In this document: piece after piece, positions 1 to 8,671 of the stretch
Numbering within the stretch: position 1 is the stretch's first letter
How the letters are laid out: every line of letters starts with the position of its first letter
From: Comamonadaceae bacterium OTU4NAUVB1
Lineage (GTDB): Bacteria; Pseudomonadota; Gammaproteobacteria; Burkholderiales; Burkholderiaceae_C
Assembly: GCA_024372625.1 (NCBI GenBank)
Contig: CP099603.1
Location: 248,001-312,000, forward strand
Direction: 5' to 3'
Length of the DNA: 64,000 bases
Translations under genes and position numbers: made by a program
Notes under the pieces: model-generated
Seen by the model: the letters and a program-made list of their open reading frames with translations, nothing else
Told to the model about the DNA's origin: nothing
The model's database searches: none

Positions 1-257
1 ACGGGCCGGTCCGGCGCGCCGCCTGCCGGTGGCCGGTGTGCCGCAGGAAGGCAAAGGCGGGACCGCCGTTCCGTGGCGGGAGGGGTGGGGTGAGTCGCAC
101 CGGATCGGGGCCGGAATCCGTCCGGAAATCAGAACGATCTTACCCGCGACCCCGGGCCGACGACCGTGACGGATGCACTGTCCGGCATAGGGCATTTGCA
201 CCATGCCATGGCGGGACAAGGCGGCGCGGTCCGGGCCGGGTCCCGTCCCTTGCCGTC
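1..257. other. Left-edge stretch, no gene recognised
   Basis: This stretch lies downstream of the minus-strand TetR gene and is cut by the window edge. I see no reading frame with a recognisable protein, no obvious promoter and no clear terminator. It may hold the end of a gene that continues to the left, but the sequence gives no support for one. Confidence 0.4.
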
Positions 258-881
258 TCAGGCGGTGGCGGGGGGCGCGGCGTCGCGCGCGGGCGCGATG
301 GGTGGCGTCGACGCGGGCGCCAGTGCCGCGAGGACGCGGTCGCGGCAGACCGACAGGATCTCGTCGGCCAGCGGCGCGTCGTCGGGGCAGGCGCGCGACA
401 GCACGACGGCGCCGACGACGTGGGCCAGCAGGTCGAGCGCGTCGGCGCGCCGCAGGTCCGCGTCCGCGCCGTTCGTCGCGCCGTCTGCGGGCGCGAGGGC
501 GGCGAGCAGCTGCTCGATGCCGGCGGCGAACGTGGCGCGCACCGGCTCGGGCTGGCGCGCGGCGTCCGCGCCCAGCGCGGCCATCGTGCAGCCGGCCGCG
601 CGCGCATCGCGGTGCTGGCGCGAAAGGTAATGGCGCGCGAACACCGCCGGGTCGACGCCGGCGCTCAGCGCCGCGGTCTGCGCGATGCCGCAGGCGGCCG
701 ACGCCGCCATCAGGTCGGCCTTGGAGCGGAACTGCTTGTAGAAGCCGCCGTGGGTGAACCCGGCGGCGGCCATCAGGTCGGCGATGCCGACGCCGTCGTA
801 GCCGCGTTCCCGGAAGAGGGCGGACGCCGTCTCCACCACATGGGCCCGGTTGGCCTGTGCTTTTGCCTGGGTGACCTTCAT
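258..881 (-). CDS. TetR/AcrR family transcriptional regulator
   Basis: A 207-residue repressor-type protein. The N-terminal helix-turn-helix is clear: FRERGYDGV followed by IADLMAAAGFTHGGFYKQF, about residues 22-55. The rest is the variable ligand-binding helical domain, with a trailing Ala/Pro-rich tail. I chose the ATG at 881 because MKVTQAKAQANRAHVV matches the usual start of this family; an in-frame ATG at 929 would add 16 residues and would overlap the promoter elements. It is transcribed away from the dehydrogenase pair starting at 1145 and probably represses that pair and itself through the palindrome at 937-973. Members with this form of HTH often control short-chain dehydrogenases. 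The ligand is unknown. Confidence 0.9.
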   Translation of the reverse strand: MKVTQAKAQANRAHVVETASALFRERGYDGVGIADLMAAAGFTHGGFYKQFRSKADLMAASAACGIAQTAALSAGVDPAVFARHYLSRQHRDARAAGCTMAALGADAARQPEPVRATFAAGIEQLLAALAPADGATNGADADLRRADALDLLAHVVGAVVLSRACPDDAPLADEILSVCRDRVLAALAPASTPPIAPARDAAPPATA

Positions 882-1144
882 CGTCGTCGGGAGGTGAATG
901 GATGCCGATCCGAAGCCCTCACTATACATTGATGTCGATCATCATCAAAACGTTGACATTTTGGATGATGGTCGTAATCATTGCGGCCGATCCGACATCC
1001 CAAGGCCCGACGACATGACCGACCGCGCACTTTCCGAACCTGTCGACCCCTGCCGGCCTGCCGGAGACCAGGGCTCCGGCGCTGCCGGCTGAGCCGCGCG
1101 CGCCAGCGTCCCACCATCCCATCTTCCCCGACGAAAGACCCGCC
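882..1144. promoter_or_regulatory. Divergent promoter region between tetR and the SDR gene
   Basis: This is an AT-richer island in a GC-rich background. On the minus strand a -35-like TTGATG (943-948) and a -10-like TATAGT (921-926), spaced 16 bp, could drive tetR. On the plus strand a perfect TTGACA (953-958) could be the -35 for the SDR gene, although the -10 after it is weak (TAATCA at 975-980). The arms of the palindrome at 937-973 cover both elements. Confidence 0.6.
937..973. promoter_or_regulatory. Putative TetR operator palindrome
   Basis: The arms GATCATCATCAAAA (937-950) and TTTTGGATGATGGTC (959-973) are inverted copies with one inserted base and one mismatch, separated by CGTTGACA. 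The site overlaps the -35 elements of both divergent promoters, which is the usual place for a TetR operator. Confidence 0.55.
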
Positions 1145-1933
1145 ATGACCTCGAAACCCACCGTCCTCATCACCGGCGCCTCCAGCGGCATCGGCGCCAC
1201 CTACGCCGAGCGCTTCGCGCGCCGTGGCCACGACCTGGTGCTCGTCGCGCGCGACGAGGCGCGCCTGGACGCCCTGGCCACGCGCCTGCGCGCCGAATGC
1301 GGCGTCGCCGTCGACGTGCTGCCGGCCGACCTGACCCGGTCGAACGACACCGCCGCCGTCGAGGCCCGGCTGCGCGACGACGCCCGCATCGGCATCCTGA
1401 TCAACAACGCCGGCATCGCCCAGTCCGGGCCTTTCGCGCAGCAGACCGCCTTGGACATCGAGCGCCTCATCACCCTCAACACCACGGCGCCGACGCGGCT
1501 CGCCGCCGCCGTGGCGCCGCGCTTCGTGCAGGCCGGGACCGGCGCGATCGTCAACATCGGCTCGGTGGTGGGCTTCGCGCCGGAGTTCGGCATGTCGGTC
1601 TACGGCGCGACCAAGGCGTTCTTGCTGTTTTTGTCGCAGGGGCTCGACCGGGAGCTGTCGCCCAGCGGCGTCCACGTGCAGGCGGTGCTGCCCGCCGGCA
1701 CCCGCACCGGGATCTGGGGGCCCGCCGGCATGGACGTCGAAGCGATGCCCGACCTGATGGACGTGGGCGAACTCGTCGATGCCGCGCTGGTCGGTTTCGA
1801 CCGCCGCGAGCGCGTGACGATCCCGCCACTGCACGTGGCCGGACGCTGGGAGGCGCTCGACGGCGCGCGCGAGGGACTGCTCTCGGACGTCCGGCAGGCC
1901 CATGCGGCCGAGCGCTATCGGCCGCAGGCGTGA
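1145..1933 (+). CDS. Short-chain dehydrogenase/reductase (SDR family)
   Basis: A 262-residue NAD(P)-dependent oxidoreductase of the classical SDR type. The cofactor glycine motif TGASSGIG is at residues 10-17 and NNAG at 87-90. The catalytic Ser140, Tyr153 and Lys157 are present in IVNIGS and YGATK. The C-terminal part resembles the DltE/YqjQ-like group. It is 18 bp ahead of a medium-chain oxidoreductase gene, so the two probably form an operon repressed by the divergent TetR protein. The substrate cannot be read from sequence; an aldehyde or ketone is likely for such a pair. Confidence 0.92.
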   Translation: MTSKPTVLITGASSGIGATYAERFARRGHDLVLVARDEARLDALATRLRAECGVAVDVLPADLTRSNDTAAVEARLRDDARIGILINNAGIAQSGPFAQQTALDIERLITLNTTAPTRLAAAVAPRFVQAGTGAIVNIGSVVGFAPEFGMSVYGATKAFLLFLSQGLDRELSPSGVHVQAVLPAGTRTGIWGPAGMDVEAMPDLMDVGELVDAALVGFDRRERVTIPPLHVAGRWEALDGAREGLLSDVRQAHAAERYRPQA

Positions 1934-1950
1934 GCGGCGTCGCCTCCCAC

Positions 1951-2952
1951 ATGAAGGCCTTCGCCGTCGAGCGCTACGGCAAGGGCGAGACCGGCCGGGT
2001 GATCGACGTGCCGACGCCCACGCTGCGCGACGACGACGTCCTGGTCGAGGTCCACGCGGCAGGGGTCAACGTGCTGGACGTCAAGATCCGCAATGGCGAA
2101 TTCAAGCCGATCCTGCCCTACCGCCTGCCGCTGATCCTGGGTCACGACATCGCCGGCAGGGTGGTCGGGGTCGGACCCGGCGTGCGGGGCTTCAGGGTCG
2201 GGGACGAGGTCCATGCGCGGCCGGACGATTTCCGCATCGGGGGCTTCGCGCAGTACATCGCGGTCCGGGAAGGCGCGCTGGCGCGCAAGCCCGGCAACCT
2301 GAGCATGGTGGAGGCCGCTTCCCTGCCGCTGGTCGCGCTGACCGCGTGGCAGGTGCTGGTCGAGACCGCGGCGCTGCAGCGGGGCCAGAAGGTGTTCATC
2401 GAGGCCGGCTCCGGCGGCGTGGGCACGGTCGCCATCCAGCTGGCCAGGCACCTCGGCGCGTTCGTCGCCACGAGCACCGGCACGGCGAACGTCGAGTGGG
2501 TGCGGGCGCTCGGCGCCGACGTGGTGATCGACCACCGGACGCAGGACGTCGCCGCCGAACTGCGCGATTACGACGTCGTGCTCCACAGCCTGGGCAGCGA
2601 CGCGCTGGCGACGTCGCTGCGGGTATTGCGCCCCGGCGGCCGGCTGGTGTCGATCTCCGGGCCGCCCACGCCGGCGTTCGCCGAACGCCGGAAGCTGTCG
2701 TGGCTGCTGCGCCAGGGCATGCGGGTCCTGAGCCACGGCATCCGGCGCAAGGCTGAGCGACGCGGCGTGGCCTACGACTTCGTCTTCATGCGCGCCGACG
2801 GCGCGCAGCTCGCCCGCATCACCGAACTGGTCGAGACCGGGGCGATCCGGCCGACGATCGACCGCGTCTTTCCGTTCGAGGCGACGGCCGACGCGCTCGC
2901 GCACGTGGCCCGGGGACACGCCAGGGGCAAGGTGGTCGTCCAGGTCCGGTGA
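1951..2952 (+). CDS. NADPH:quinone oxidoreductase-like / zinc-less alcohol dehydrogenase
   Basis: A 333-residue medium-chain dehydrogenase/reductase. The N-terminal GroES-like domain contains GVNVLDVKIRNG and GHDIAG. The Rossmann domain has AGSGGVGTVAIQLARHLGA (near residues 151-169), and ALGADVVIDHR follows it. I see no structural zinc cysteine cluster, so it belongs to the quinone-reductase branch and not to the zinc alcohol dehydrogenases. I chose the ATG at 1951, where MKAFAVERYGKG gives the typical N-terminus. It is likely co-transcribed with the SDR gene 18 bp upstream. It would reduce quinones or enones with NADPH in the cytoplasm. Confidence 0.9.
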   Translation: MKAFAVERYGKGETGRVIDVPTPTLRDDDVLVEVHAAGVNVLDVKIRNGEFKPILPYRLPLILGHDIAGRVVGVGPGVRGFRVGDEVHARPDDFRIGGFAQYIAVREGALARKPGNLSMVEAASLPLVALTAWQVLVETAALQRGQKVFIEAGSGGVGTVAIQLARHLGAFVATSTGTANVEWVRALGADVVIDHRTQDVAAELRDYDVVLHSLGSDALATSLRVLRPGGRLVSISGPPTPAFAERRKLSWLLRQGMRVLSHGIRRKAERRGVAYDFVFMRADGAQLARITELVETGAIRPTIDRVFPFEATADALAHVARGHARGKVVVQVR

Positions 2953-3330
2953 GCGATCGGACCGGGGCCGTGCCGGGCCGTGCCGTGCCGTGCCATGACG
3001 GACCGGCGGGGTCGTCGCCGGCCACCACAGCCTCGCGACGTAGGCGCAAAGGGTTTCCACTGTGGAAAATAATTCCGTTTCATCAATAAGCTCCTCCCGG
3101 TCGATCGGCCGGGTCGCCGCGCCGGTGGGCACGGTGCTCGACGGGGGCGCCGGCGTGAGGCGCATGGCGATGGACGCCGTCACGCGCGGCGCGCCGCCTC
3201 TCAGGCACGCGGCGGTCGTTGCACCTGCCGCGCGGTGCCGTGCCCCCGGTTCGTCGCCCGGCCGGCCAGGCGCTCCAGAGACAAGACCCGACGAGACCCG
3301 AGAAAAACCGAAACCCCGAGGAGACCCATC
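2953..3330. other. Intergenic region with palindromes upstream of the TRAP binding-protein gene
   Basis: 378 bp without a gene. It starts with a short GCCGT-type simple repeat (about 2967-2995). An AT-rich island at 3051-3090 holds a perfect palindrome at 3054-3068 followed by GGAAAATAATTCC (3064-3076). This island is the best candidate for the promoter/operator of the gene starting at 3331. Nothing else was recognised. Confidence 0.6.
3054..3068. promoter_or_regulatory. Perfect 15-bp palindrome, putative operator
   Basis: TTTCCACTGTGGAAA has 7-bp perfect arms around a single central T. It sits in the only AT-rich patch of the 378-bp gap ahead of the TRAP solute-binding gene. This form and position suit a dimeric regulator. 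No regulator gene in the immediate neighbourhood is an obvious match. Confidence 0.5.
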
Positions 3331-4335
3331 GTGAAAAAACTGTCCGCCGCCATCGCGGCCGCGTCCTTCTGCGCCCTGATCGCGACCGGCGCCGTGGCCC
3401 AGGTCAAGGAGCGCACGCTCAAGTTCGCCTTCCAGAACCAGACCGGCCACCCCCAGGCGCAGGGCGCGCAGAAGTTCGCCGACCTGGTCGCCGAGCGCTC
3501 GGGTCGCAAGATCACCGTCAAGCTGTTCCCGGGCGGCAGCCTGGGCGGCGACCTGCAGACGGTGTCGGCCCTGCAGGGCGGCACGCTCGACGTGACCGTG
3601 CTCAACGCCGGCATCCTGACCGCGCAGGTCCGGGAATTCGCCGCGTACGACCTGCCGTTCCTGTTCAACAGCGCGCTGGAAGCCGATGCCGTCACCGACG
3701 GCCCGTTCGGCCGCCGGCTGATGGGGCGGCTGGAGGAGAAGGGCCTGCACGGCCTGGGTTACTGGGACCTGGGATTCCGCAACCTGACCAACAGCAAGCG
3801 GCCGATCGCCCGGGCCGACGACATCGCCGGGCTGAAGGTCCGCGTGATCCAGTCGCCGATCTACATCGACCTGTTCAACGCCCTGGGCGCCAACGCGACG
3901 CCGATGCCGTTTCCCGAGCTGTACTCGGCCCTCGACCAGAAGGCCGTCGACGGACAGGAGAACCCCAACACGACCATCCTGGCGTCGAAGTTCGCCGAGG
4001 TGCAGAAGCACATCACGCAGACCCGCCACATCTACAACCCGCAGGCGCTCATCGTCTCCAGGAAGACCTGGGACGGCCTGAGCGCGGAGGAGCGCCGGAT
4101 CGTCGAGGAAGCGGCCGCCGAGGCGACGCGCTTCCAGCGCACCGTCTCGCGCGCCGAGGCCGACAAGGCGCTCGCGGCGCTGAAGACCGCCGGCATGGTC
4201 GTCACCGAACTGCCGCCCGAGGAGGTCGCCAAGCTGCGCGCCAAGACCCAGCCGGTGTTCGACAAGTTCGCCGCGAGCGTCGGCGCCGAGACCGTCAACG
4301 AACTCAAGGCCGAGATCGCCAAGGTCCGGAAGTAA
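3331..4335 (+). CDS. dctP: TRAP transporter solute-binding protein, DctP family
   Basis: A 334-residue periplasmic binding protein. A Sec signal peptide (VKKLSAAIAAASFCALIATG, cleaved after AVAQ) is followed by the DctP fold: LKFAFQNQTGHPQAQGAQKFADLV near the N-terminus, then GFRNLTNSKRPI, then PMPFPELYSALDQKAVDGQENP, the family's ligand-pocket stretch. The start is GTG, supported by GAGGAG at 3318-3323. TRAP systems bind organic acids and hand them to DctQ/DctM membrane subunits. Neither subunit is encoded next to this gene or anywhere in the window, so this is an orphan P component or one that works with a remote DctQM. The next gene, 67 bp on, is an unrelated-looking lipoprotein. Confidence 0.92.
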   Translation: MKKLSAAIAAASFCALIATGAVAQVKERTLKFAFQNQTGHPQAQGAQKFADLVAERSGRKITVKLFPGGSLGGDLQTVSALQGGTLDVTVLNAGILTAQVREFAAYDLPFLFNSALEADAVTDGPFGRRLMGRLEEKGLHGLGYWDLGFRNLTNSKRPIARADDIAGLKVRVIQSPIYIDLFNALGANATPMPFPELYSALDQKAVDGQENPNTTILASKFAEVQKHITQTRHIYNPQALIVSRKTWDGLSAEERRIVEEAAAEATRFQRTVSRAEADKALAALKTAGMVVTELPPEEVAKLRAKTQPVFDKFAASVGAETVNELKAEIAKVRK

Positions 4336-4402
4336 CGCACCGGCGCGCCGCGACGCGTCCGATACGACCCGAGACGAACCCGAGACGAACCCGAGGATTT
4401 CC

Positions 4403-6640
4403 GTGACCCACCCGACTGTCCCGCACGCCCGGCCCGGCGACGACCCGCGCTCGCTCGACCCCGACGCCCCCCTCACCGGCCGCATCTCGCGCCGCCTGTT
4501 CGCCCGGCTGCTGGGCCTGCCCGCCGCGCTCGGCGCCGGCGTGGCGCTGTCGAGCTGTGGCGGCGGCAGCGACGATCCCGGCGCCCCGGCGGCACCGGCA
4601 CCTGACCCGGCGGCGCCGCTGGGCAGCGCGCGGCCGCTCGCGCGCGGCGAGTTCGTCGCCACGGTGTCGGACCACTTCGACTGGGTCCATTCGTCCGAAT
4701 ACAACGACCAGTACAAGGCCGTCCAGCCGACCTTCACCGACGTGCGGCTCGGCCAGACGCCCTTCGCGAAACAGATCGAGACCGCGTTGGAGGAATCGAT
4801 CATCGGCGGCGCGGGCGGCGCGTTCCAGCCCGCGCGCGCGGTGACCCGGGAGGAGGCGGCCGACATCTACGTCAAGGCCTTCAAGATCCCGGCGGCCGCC
4901 GCCGACGCGCTGGCCGGCTTCACCGACGCCGCCGGCATCGCCGCCGCGCGGCGCGCCGCCGTCAACGCGATGGTCGCCGCCGGCCACATGAAGGGCACGA
5001 GCGCCACCACGTTCGGGCCGTCCGGCACGCTCTCCGGCGACGAGGCCCGGGCCATCCTGGCGGCCATCACGGCGCGGCAGGTGTCGCCGCCGCAGGTGAT
5101 GTGCAAGGCCGGCACCACCGCGCCGCGCCGCTACGTGCGCATTTCCACGCCGACCGAGGGCGCGGTCATCCGCTACACCGTCACCTTCGACGGCAGCGAG
5201 CCGGCCGACCCGCTGACGTCGGGCGCGGTCTACGACTTCACGGCCGACGGCGTGCTGCAGTTCGTCAACCCGCTGACCTCGACCACCGATTCGCGCTTCT
5301 ACCGCCTGAAGGCCGTGGCGACCAGGGAAGGCTTGGCCGCCAGCGCCGTGCGCGAGTTCACCTGGAACATCGTGCGCCCGGCCGTCGGTGCCTTCCAGGC
5401 CAAGCTGATGCACGCGGGCACGGCCACGGCGCCGACGGTCTGGAAGATCAACAACCCGGCCGAGTACTTCCAGGCCTTCGTCTTCTACATCGAGGGCAGC
5501 GCGCGCGGGCTGGTCTTCGACGCCGGCGAGTACGGCTACCGGAAGGCCGACCTCAAGGCCTTCATCGACACCCTGGCGACCCGGCCGTACGACGTGCTGG
5601 TCGGCCACAACCATCCCGATCACGCCGAGCAGATCCACAACTTCACCTCGGCCGGGGTCACGCTCTACGCCTCGGCGATCGAGAAGGCGGCCTTCATCGC
5701 GTCGAGCCGTCCCGACTTCCAGGCCGCCGGCCGGGCCGCCGTGGCGATCGCCGACGGCCAGGTGCTCGACCTGGGCAACGTGCAGGGCACGGCCTGGATC
5801 CAGCCCGGCCACACCAACGGCACCGCGACCTTCATCGTCAACCAGACCGGGTGGGTCTTCGGCTCCGACATGTGGGGCTGCAACCGGCCGCACACCGCCG
5901 ACACCACGCAGTACCAGAGCGTGAAGGTGGACCTGTTCCTCTCGCTGACGCGCCAGCTGATCGCCAACTACAGGCGCAGCAGCACCAGCGGACAGATCGT
6001 GGAGGTGACCAACGCCCACCAGGAGATCTCGGTGGGCATCGCGTGCGTGGACAACTTCGTCCAGTGCTTCCAGCAGCTCATCGACGAGGGCAACGCCGTC
6101 GCGAAGCCGTCGATCCGTGGCGGCACCAAGGGCGGCGACCGCATGAGCATCGTGGGGGACATGTGGCGCGACAAGAACTGGATGGCCATCGGGCCGATCG
6201 GCAAGTACGCGAGCCCGGTGGACTACCTGACGCAGCCGACCACGGCGTTCCCGTGCGGGGCCGTCATCAACCACAACGCCGCCGGCGGCCACCGCAGGTA
6301 TTCGCAGCTCGCCAACGTGGAGTTCGACGGCGGCACGCTGGTGGGCGTGGACGTGCACTGGGCGGCACCCGCCAACGGCGTGCCCAACCGGCTGCCGGAC
6401 AAGTTCGATCCCTGGACCTACGCCTACACGGTCAACGTGCCGCGCGCGACGGGCCGCATCGTCGTGCGGCCGTTCGCCCTGTCGGGCCGATCCAGCGCCA
6501 TCCGGGTCGATGGCGCGGGCGTGGCGCAGGGCGCGCCGAGCACCGTCTCGGTGGCCGCGGGACGCCGCTTCACGATCGAGGTCGTGTCGCCCGATGGCGC
6601 CGCGACGAGCGTGTACGTGTTCACCGTGGTCGCGGTCTGA
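4403..6640 (+). CDS. Tat-type lipoprotein with SLH-like, chitobiase-C-like and metallo-beta-lactamase-like domains
   Basis: A 745-residue exported protein, GTG start. The N-terminus carries a twin-arginine stretch (RISRRLFARLLG) and a lipobox-like LSSC followed by GGGS, so it is probably a Tat-exported lipoprotein. About residues 85-220 look like two or three S-layer homology repeats (FTDV, FQPARAVTREEAADIYVKAF). Next comes a beta-sandwich segment of the chitobiase C-terminal type (RYTVTFDGSEP). The middle holds a metallo-beta-lactamase-like core with the metal motif HNHPDH, then PGHTNGT and GSDMWG. The C-terminus has a cadherin-like repeat (VVSPDGAATSVYVFTV). It probably hydrolyses an unknown substrate at the cell surface or in the periplasm. 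The domain calls are from motif reading only. Confidence 0.75.
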   Translation: MTHPTVPHARPGDDPRSLDPDAPLTGRISRRLFARLLGLPAALGAGVALSSCGGGSDDPGAPAAPAPDPAAPLGSARPLARGEFVATVSDHFDWVHSSEYNDQYKAVQPTFTDVRLGQTPFAKQIETALEESIIGGAGGAFQPARAVTREEAADIYVKAFKIPAAAADALAGFTDAAGIAAARRAAVNAMVAAGHMKGTSATTFGPSGTLSGDEARAILAAITARQVSPPQVMCKAGTTAPRRYVRISTPTEGAVIRYTVTFDGSEPADPLTSGAVYDFTADGVLQFVNPLTSTTDSRFYRLKAVATREGLAASAVREFTWNIVRPAVGAFQAKLMHAGTATAPTVWKINNPAEYFQAFVFYIEGSARGLVFDAGEYGYRKADLKAFIDTLATRPYDVLVGHNHPDHAEQIHNFTSAGVTLYASAIEKAAFIASSRPDFQAAGRAAVAIADGQVLDLGNVQGTAWIQPGHTNGTATFIVNQTGWVFGSDMWGCNRPHTADTTQYQSVKVDLFLSLTRQLIANYRRSSTSGQIVEVTNAHQEISVGIACVDNFVQCFQQLIDEGNAVAKPSIRGGTKGGDRMSIVGDMWRDKNWMAIGPIGKYASPVDYLTQPTTAFPCGAVINHNAAGGHRRYSQLANVEFDGGTLVGVDVHWAAPANGVPNRLPDKFDPWTYAYTVNVPRATGRIVVRPFALSGRSSAIRVDGAGVAQGAPSTVSVAAGRRFTIEVVSPDGAATSVYVFTVVAV

Positions 6641-6762
6641 CGCCCGCGCACGGCCCGCACGGGGCCTGAGCCCGGACGGGCCTGGACGGGCCGGGCGCAG
6701 GGCGGAGCGCCGGTTCTGCTCCAATCGACGCATGCAGCGTTCGTGTCCGCCGGTTCTCGTCC

Positions 6763-8649
6763 ATGGGTGATCTCCTGCCGGATCGGGGCGTGCGCATCGG
6801 CCGCGTGGTGCCGGCGACCTGCGTGCTGGTGCTGCTGCACTTCGGCCAGGATTTCCTCAAGCCGCTGGCCATCGCGAGCATGCTGGCGCTGGTGATCGCG
6901 CCGCTGGTGCGCAAGCTCGCGCGCAGCGGGCTGGGCTCGGCGGTCTCGACGCTCGTGTCGGTGGCGCTGGTGGCGGCGTGCGTGGTCGCGATGAGCGCGG
7001 TGTTGACGATCCAGCTGGTCTCGGTCGCGGCCGATCTGCCCGGCTACCGGGCGGCCATCGAGGCCAAGGTCGATGCGGTCCGGGAGCGGGCGGTGCGCCC
7101 GTTCGAGCGCTTCGAGGCGCAGCTGCGCGGCGAGTCACCCCCGGAAGCGGGGCGCGAGCGCGCCGCCACGCTGGCGCGTTCCCAGCGGGGGTCGACCGCG
7201 CCGGGCCGGGGCGCGGCGCCACCCCCGGCCGCGGTCCCGGCCCCGGCCGCGGCGCCGGCCGCGTCGCCCGGCGACCTGGTCTCCAAGCTGCTGTCCGGGC
7301 TGGTCGGGCCGGTGGGGGAGGCCGGCATCGTCTTCGTGCTGCTGGTGTTCATCCTGCTCGAACGCGAGTCGCTGGGCGACCGCTTCATCCGCCTGGTGGG
7401 CGAGGCGCGGCTGGGCACGACCGTGCAGGCCCTCGACGACACCGCGCAGGGCGTCTCGCGCTTCTTCCTGTCGCAGTCGATCGTCAACCTGGCCTTCGGC
7501 GCGGTGGTCGGCGCCGGGCTCTGGGCGATCGGCATCCCGCACGCCGCGCTGTGGGGGGCCATCAGCGGCCTGCTGCGCTTCGTGCCCTACGTGGGCGTGC
7601 TGGGCGCCGCCGCGCTGATCGCGCTGTTCAGCGCCGCGGTGGACCCCGGCTGGCAGCTCGTGGCGGCCAGCCTGGGCTTGTTCCTGGCGCTCGAACTGCT
7701 GGTCGCGCACGTGGTCGAGCCGCAGGTCTACGGCCACAGCACCGGCCTGGCGCCGCTGGCGGTGATCGTCTCGGCGCTGTTCTGGGGCGCGCTGTGGGGC
7801 CCCGTCGGGCTGCTGCTGTCGACGCCGCTGACGCTGTGCCTGGTGGTGGCCGGGCGGCACGTGAAGGCGCTGGAGCCGCTGACCATCCTGCTGACCGAAT
7901 CGACCGGCCTGAGCGCCGGACAGCGCTTCTACCAGCGCGCCCTCGGCGGCAGCGCCGAGGCCATGATCCGGGACGCGCGCGCCTTCCTGCGCCGCGACAG
8001 CTTCGCGCGCTACTGCGACCACGTGCTGCTGCCCGGCCTGGCGCTCGCCGTGGCCGACTTCCGCTCGGGGCGCATCGACGCCCAGCAGCGCGCGCGCATC
8101 CAGGCCCAGGTCGTTCGGCTGGCCGAATCGTTCACGGTGGCCAAGTCGGGCTGGCGCGCGCGGCGGCGCGCGTCGATCGCCCTGACCGACGCGAACATCG
8201 GCACCCGGCTGCGCCAGATGCGCGAGGCCCGCCTGGGCCGCTGGCAGGGCAAGCTCGACGTGCCCACCGGCTCGATCGCGCTGTGCGTGAGTTCGGGCTC
8301 CGAGCACGACGAACTCCTCACCGAGCTGCTGGTGCGCGCCCTGGTGGACGCCGACATCGACGCGCGCAGCGTGTCGATGACCGAGCCGCGCGACCCGGAG
8401 ACCGACGACAAGGCGCAGCTGGTCGGCACGGTCTTCATCGCCTGTCCGCGCCAGGACGGGTTCGCGGCCTGGGTCGCGCTGGCCACCGAGTTCCGGGCCG
8501 CGCTGCCGCACGCCGTGCTGGCCACGATCCGTCTGCCGCAGGACGAGGCCGCCGCGCCGGAGGAGGCCGTGGCGGCGCACGTCGACCTGGTCCTGCACGC
8601 GTACGCCGAGGCCGAGACCTTCATGCTGCGGGGCGCGAAGACGGCCTGA
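6763..8649 (+). CDS. AI-2E family (PerM-type) membrane protein with cytoplasmic C-terminal domain
   Basis: A 628-residue membrane protein. Two early transmembrane helices, a periplasm- or cytosol-facing Pro/Ala-rich insert (about 140-170) and the conserved block of the AI-2E/PerM family (GIPHAALWGAISGLLRFVPY; then VEPQVYGHSTGLAPLAVIVS and GPVGLLLSTPLT) are visible. After about residue 380 the protein is soluble: a helical part, then an alpha/beta domain beginning SIALCVSSGSEHDELLTELL. This fused tail is seen in longer members and its role is unknown. Family members move signalling furanones or Na+/H+; which applies here cannot be said. It is convergent with the AraC gene, only 22 bp apart. 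Confidence 0.85.
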   Translation: MGDLLPDRGVRIGRVVPATCVLVLLHFGQDFLKPLAIASMLALVIAPLVRKLARSGLGSAVSTLVSVALVAACVVAMSAVLTIQLVSVAADLPGYRAAIEAKVDAVRERAVRPFERFEAQLRGESPPEAGRERAATLARSQRGSTAPGRGAAPPPAAVPAPAAAPAASPGDLVSKLLSGLVGPVGEAGIVFVLLVFILLERESLGDRFIRLVGEARLGTTVQALDDTAQGVSRFFLSQSIVNLAFGAVVGAGLWAIGIPHAALWGAISGLLRFVPYVGVLGAAALIALFSAAVDPGWQLVAASLGLFLALELLVAHVVEPQVYGHSTGLAPLAVIVSALFWGALWGPVGLLLSTPLTLCLVVAGRHVKALEPLTILLTESTGLSAGQRFYQRALGGSAEAMIRDARAFLRRDSFARYCDHVLLPGLALAVADFRSGRIDAQQRARIQAQVVRLAESFTVAKSGWRARRRASIALTDANIGTRLRQMREARLGRWQGKLDVPTGSIALCVSSGSEHDELLTELLVRALVDADIDARSVSMTEPRDPETDDKAQLVGTVFIACPRQDGFAAWVALATEFRAALPHAVLATIRLPQDEAAAPEEAVAAHVDLVLHAYAEAETFMLRGAKTA

Positions 8650-8671
8650 GCCGTCCGCCGGCGCCGCCGGC

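Noticed and set aside
1915..4866. A 983-codon open frame on the minus strand
   Set aside because: It runs antisense across the oxidoreductase, the DctP gene and part of the lipoprotein gene, has no recognisable domain and its residues are the typical Arg/Gly/Val-rich shadow of GC-rich coding DNA.
8650..8671. A 22-bp sequence also present at 34342-34363
   Set aside because: It is a pure GC string with internal symmetry; in DNA this GC-rich a chance match of this length is not surprising, and no further copies were noticed.
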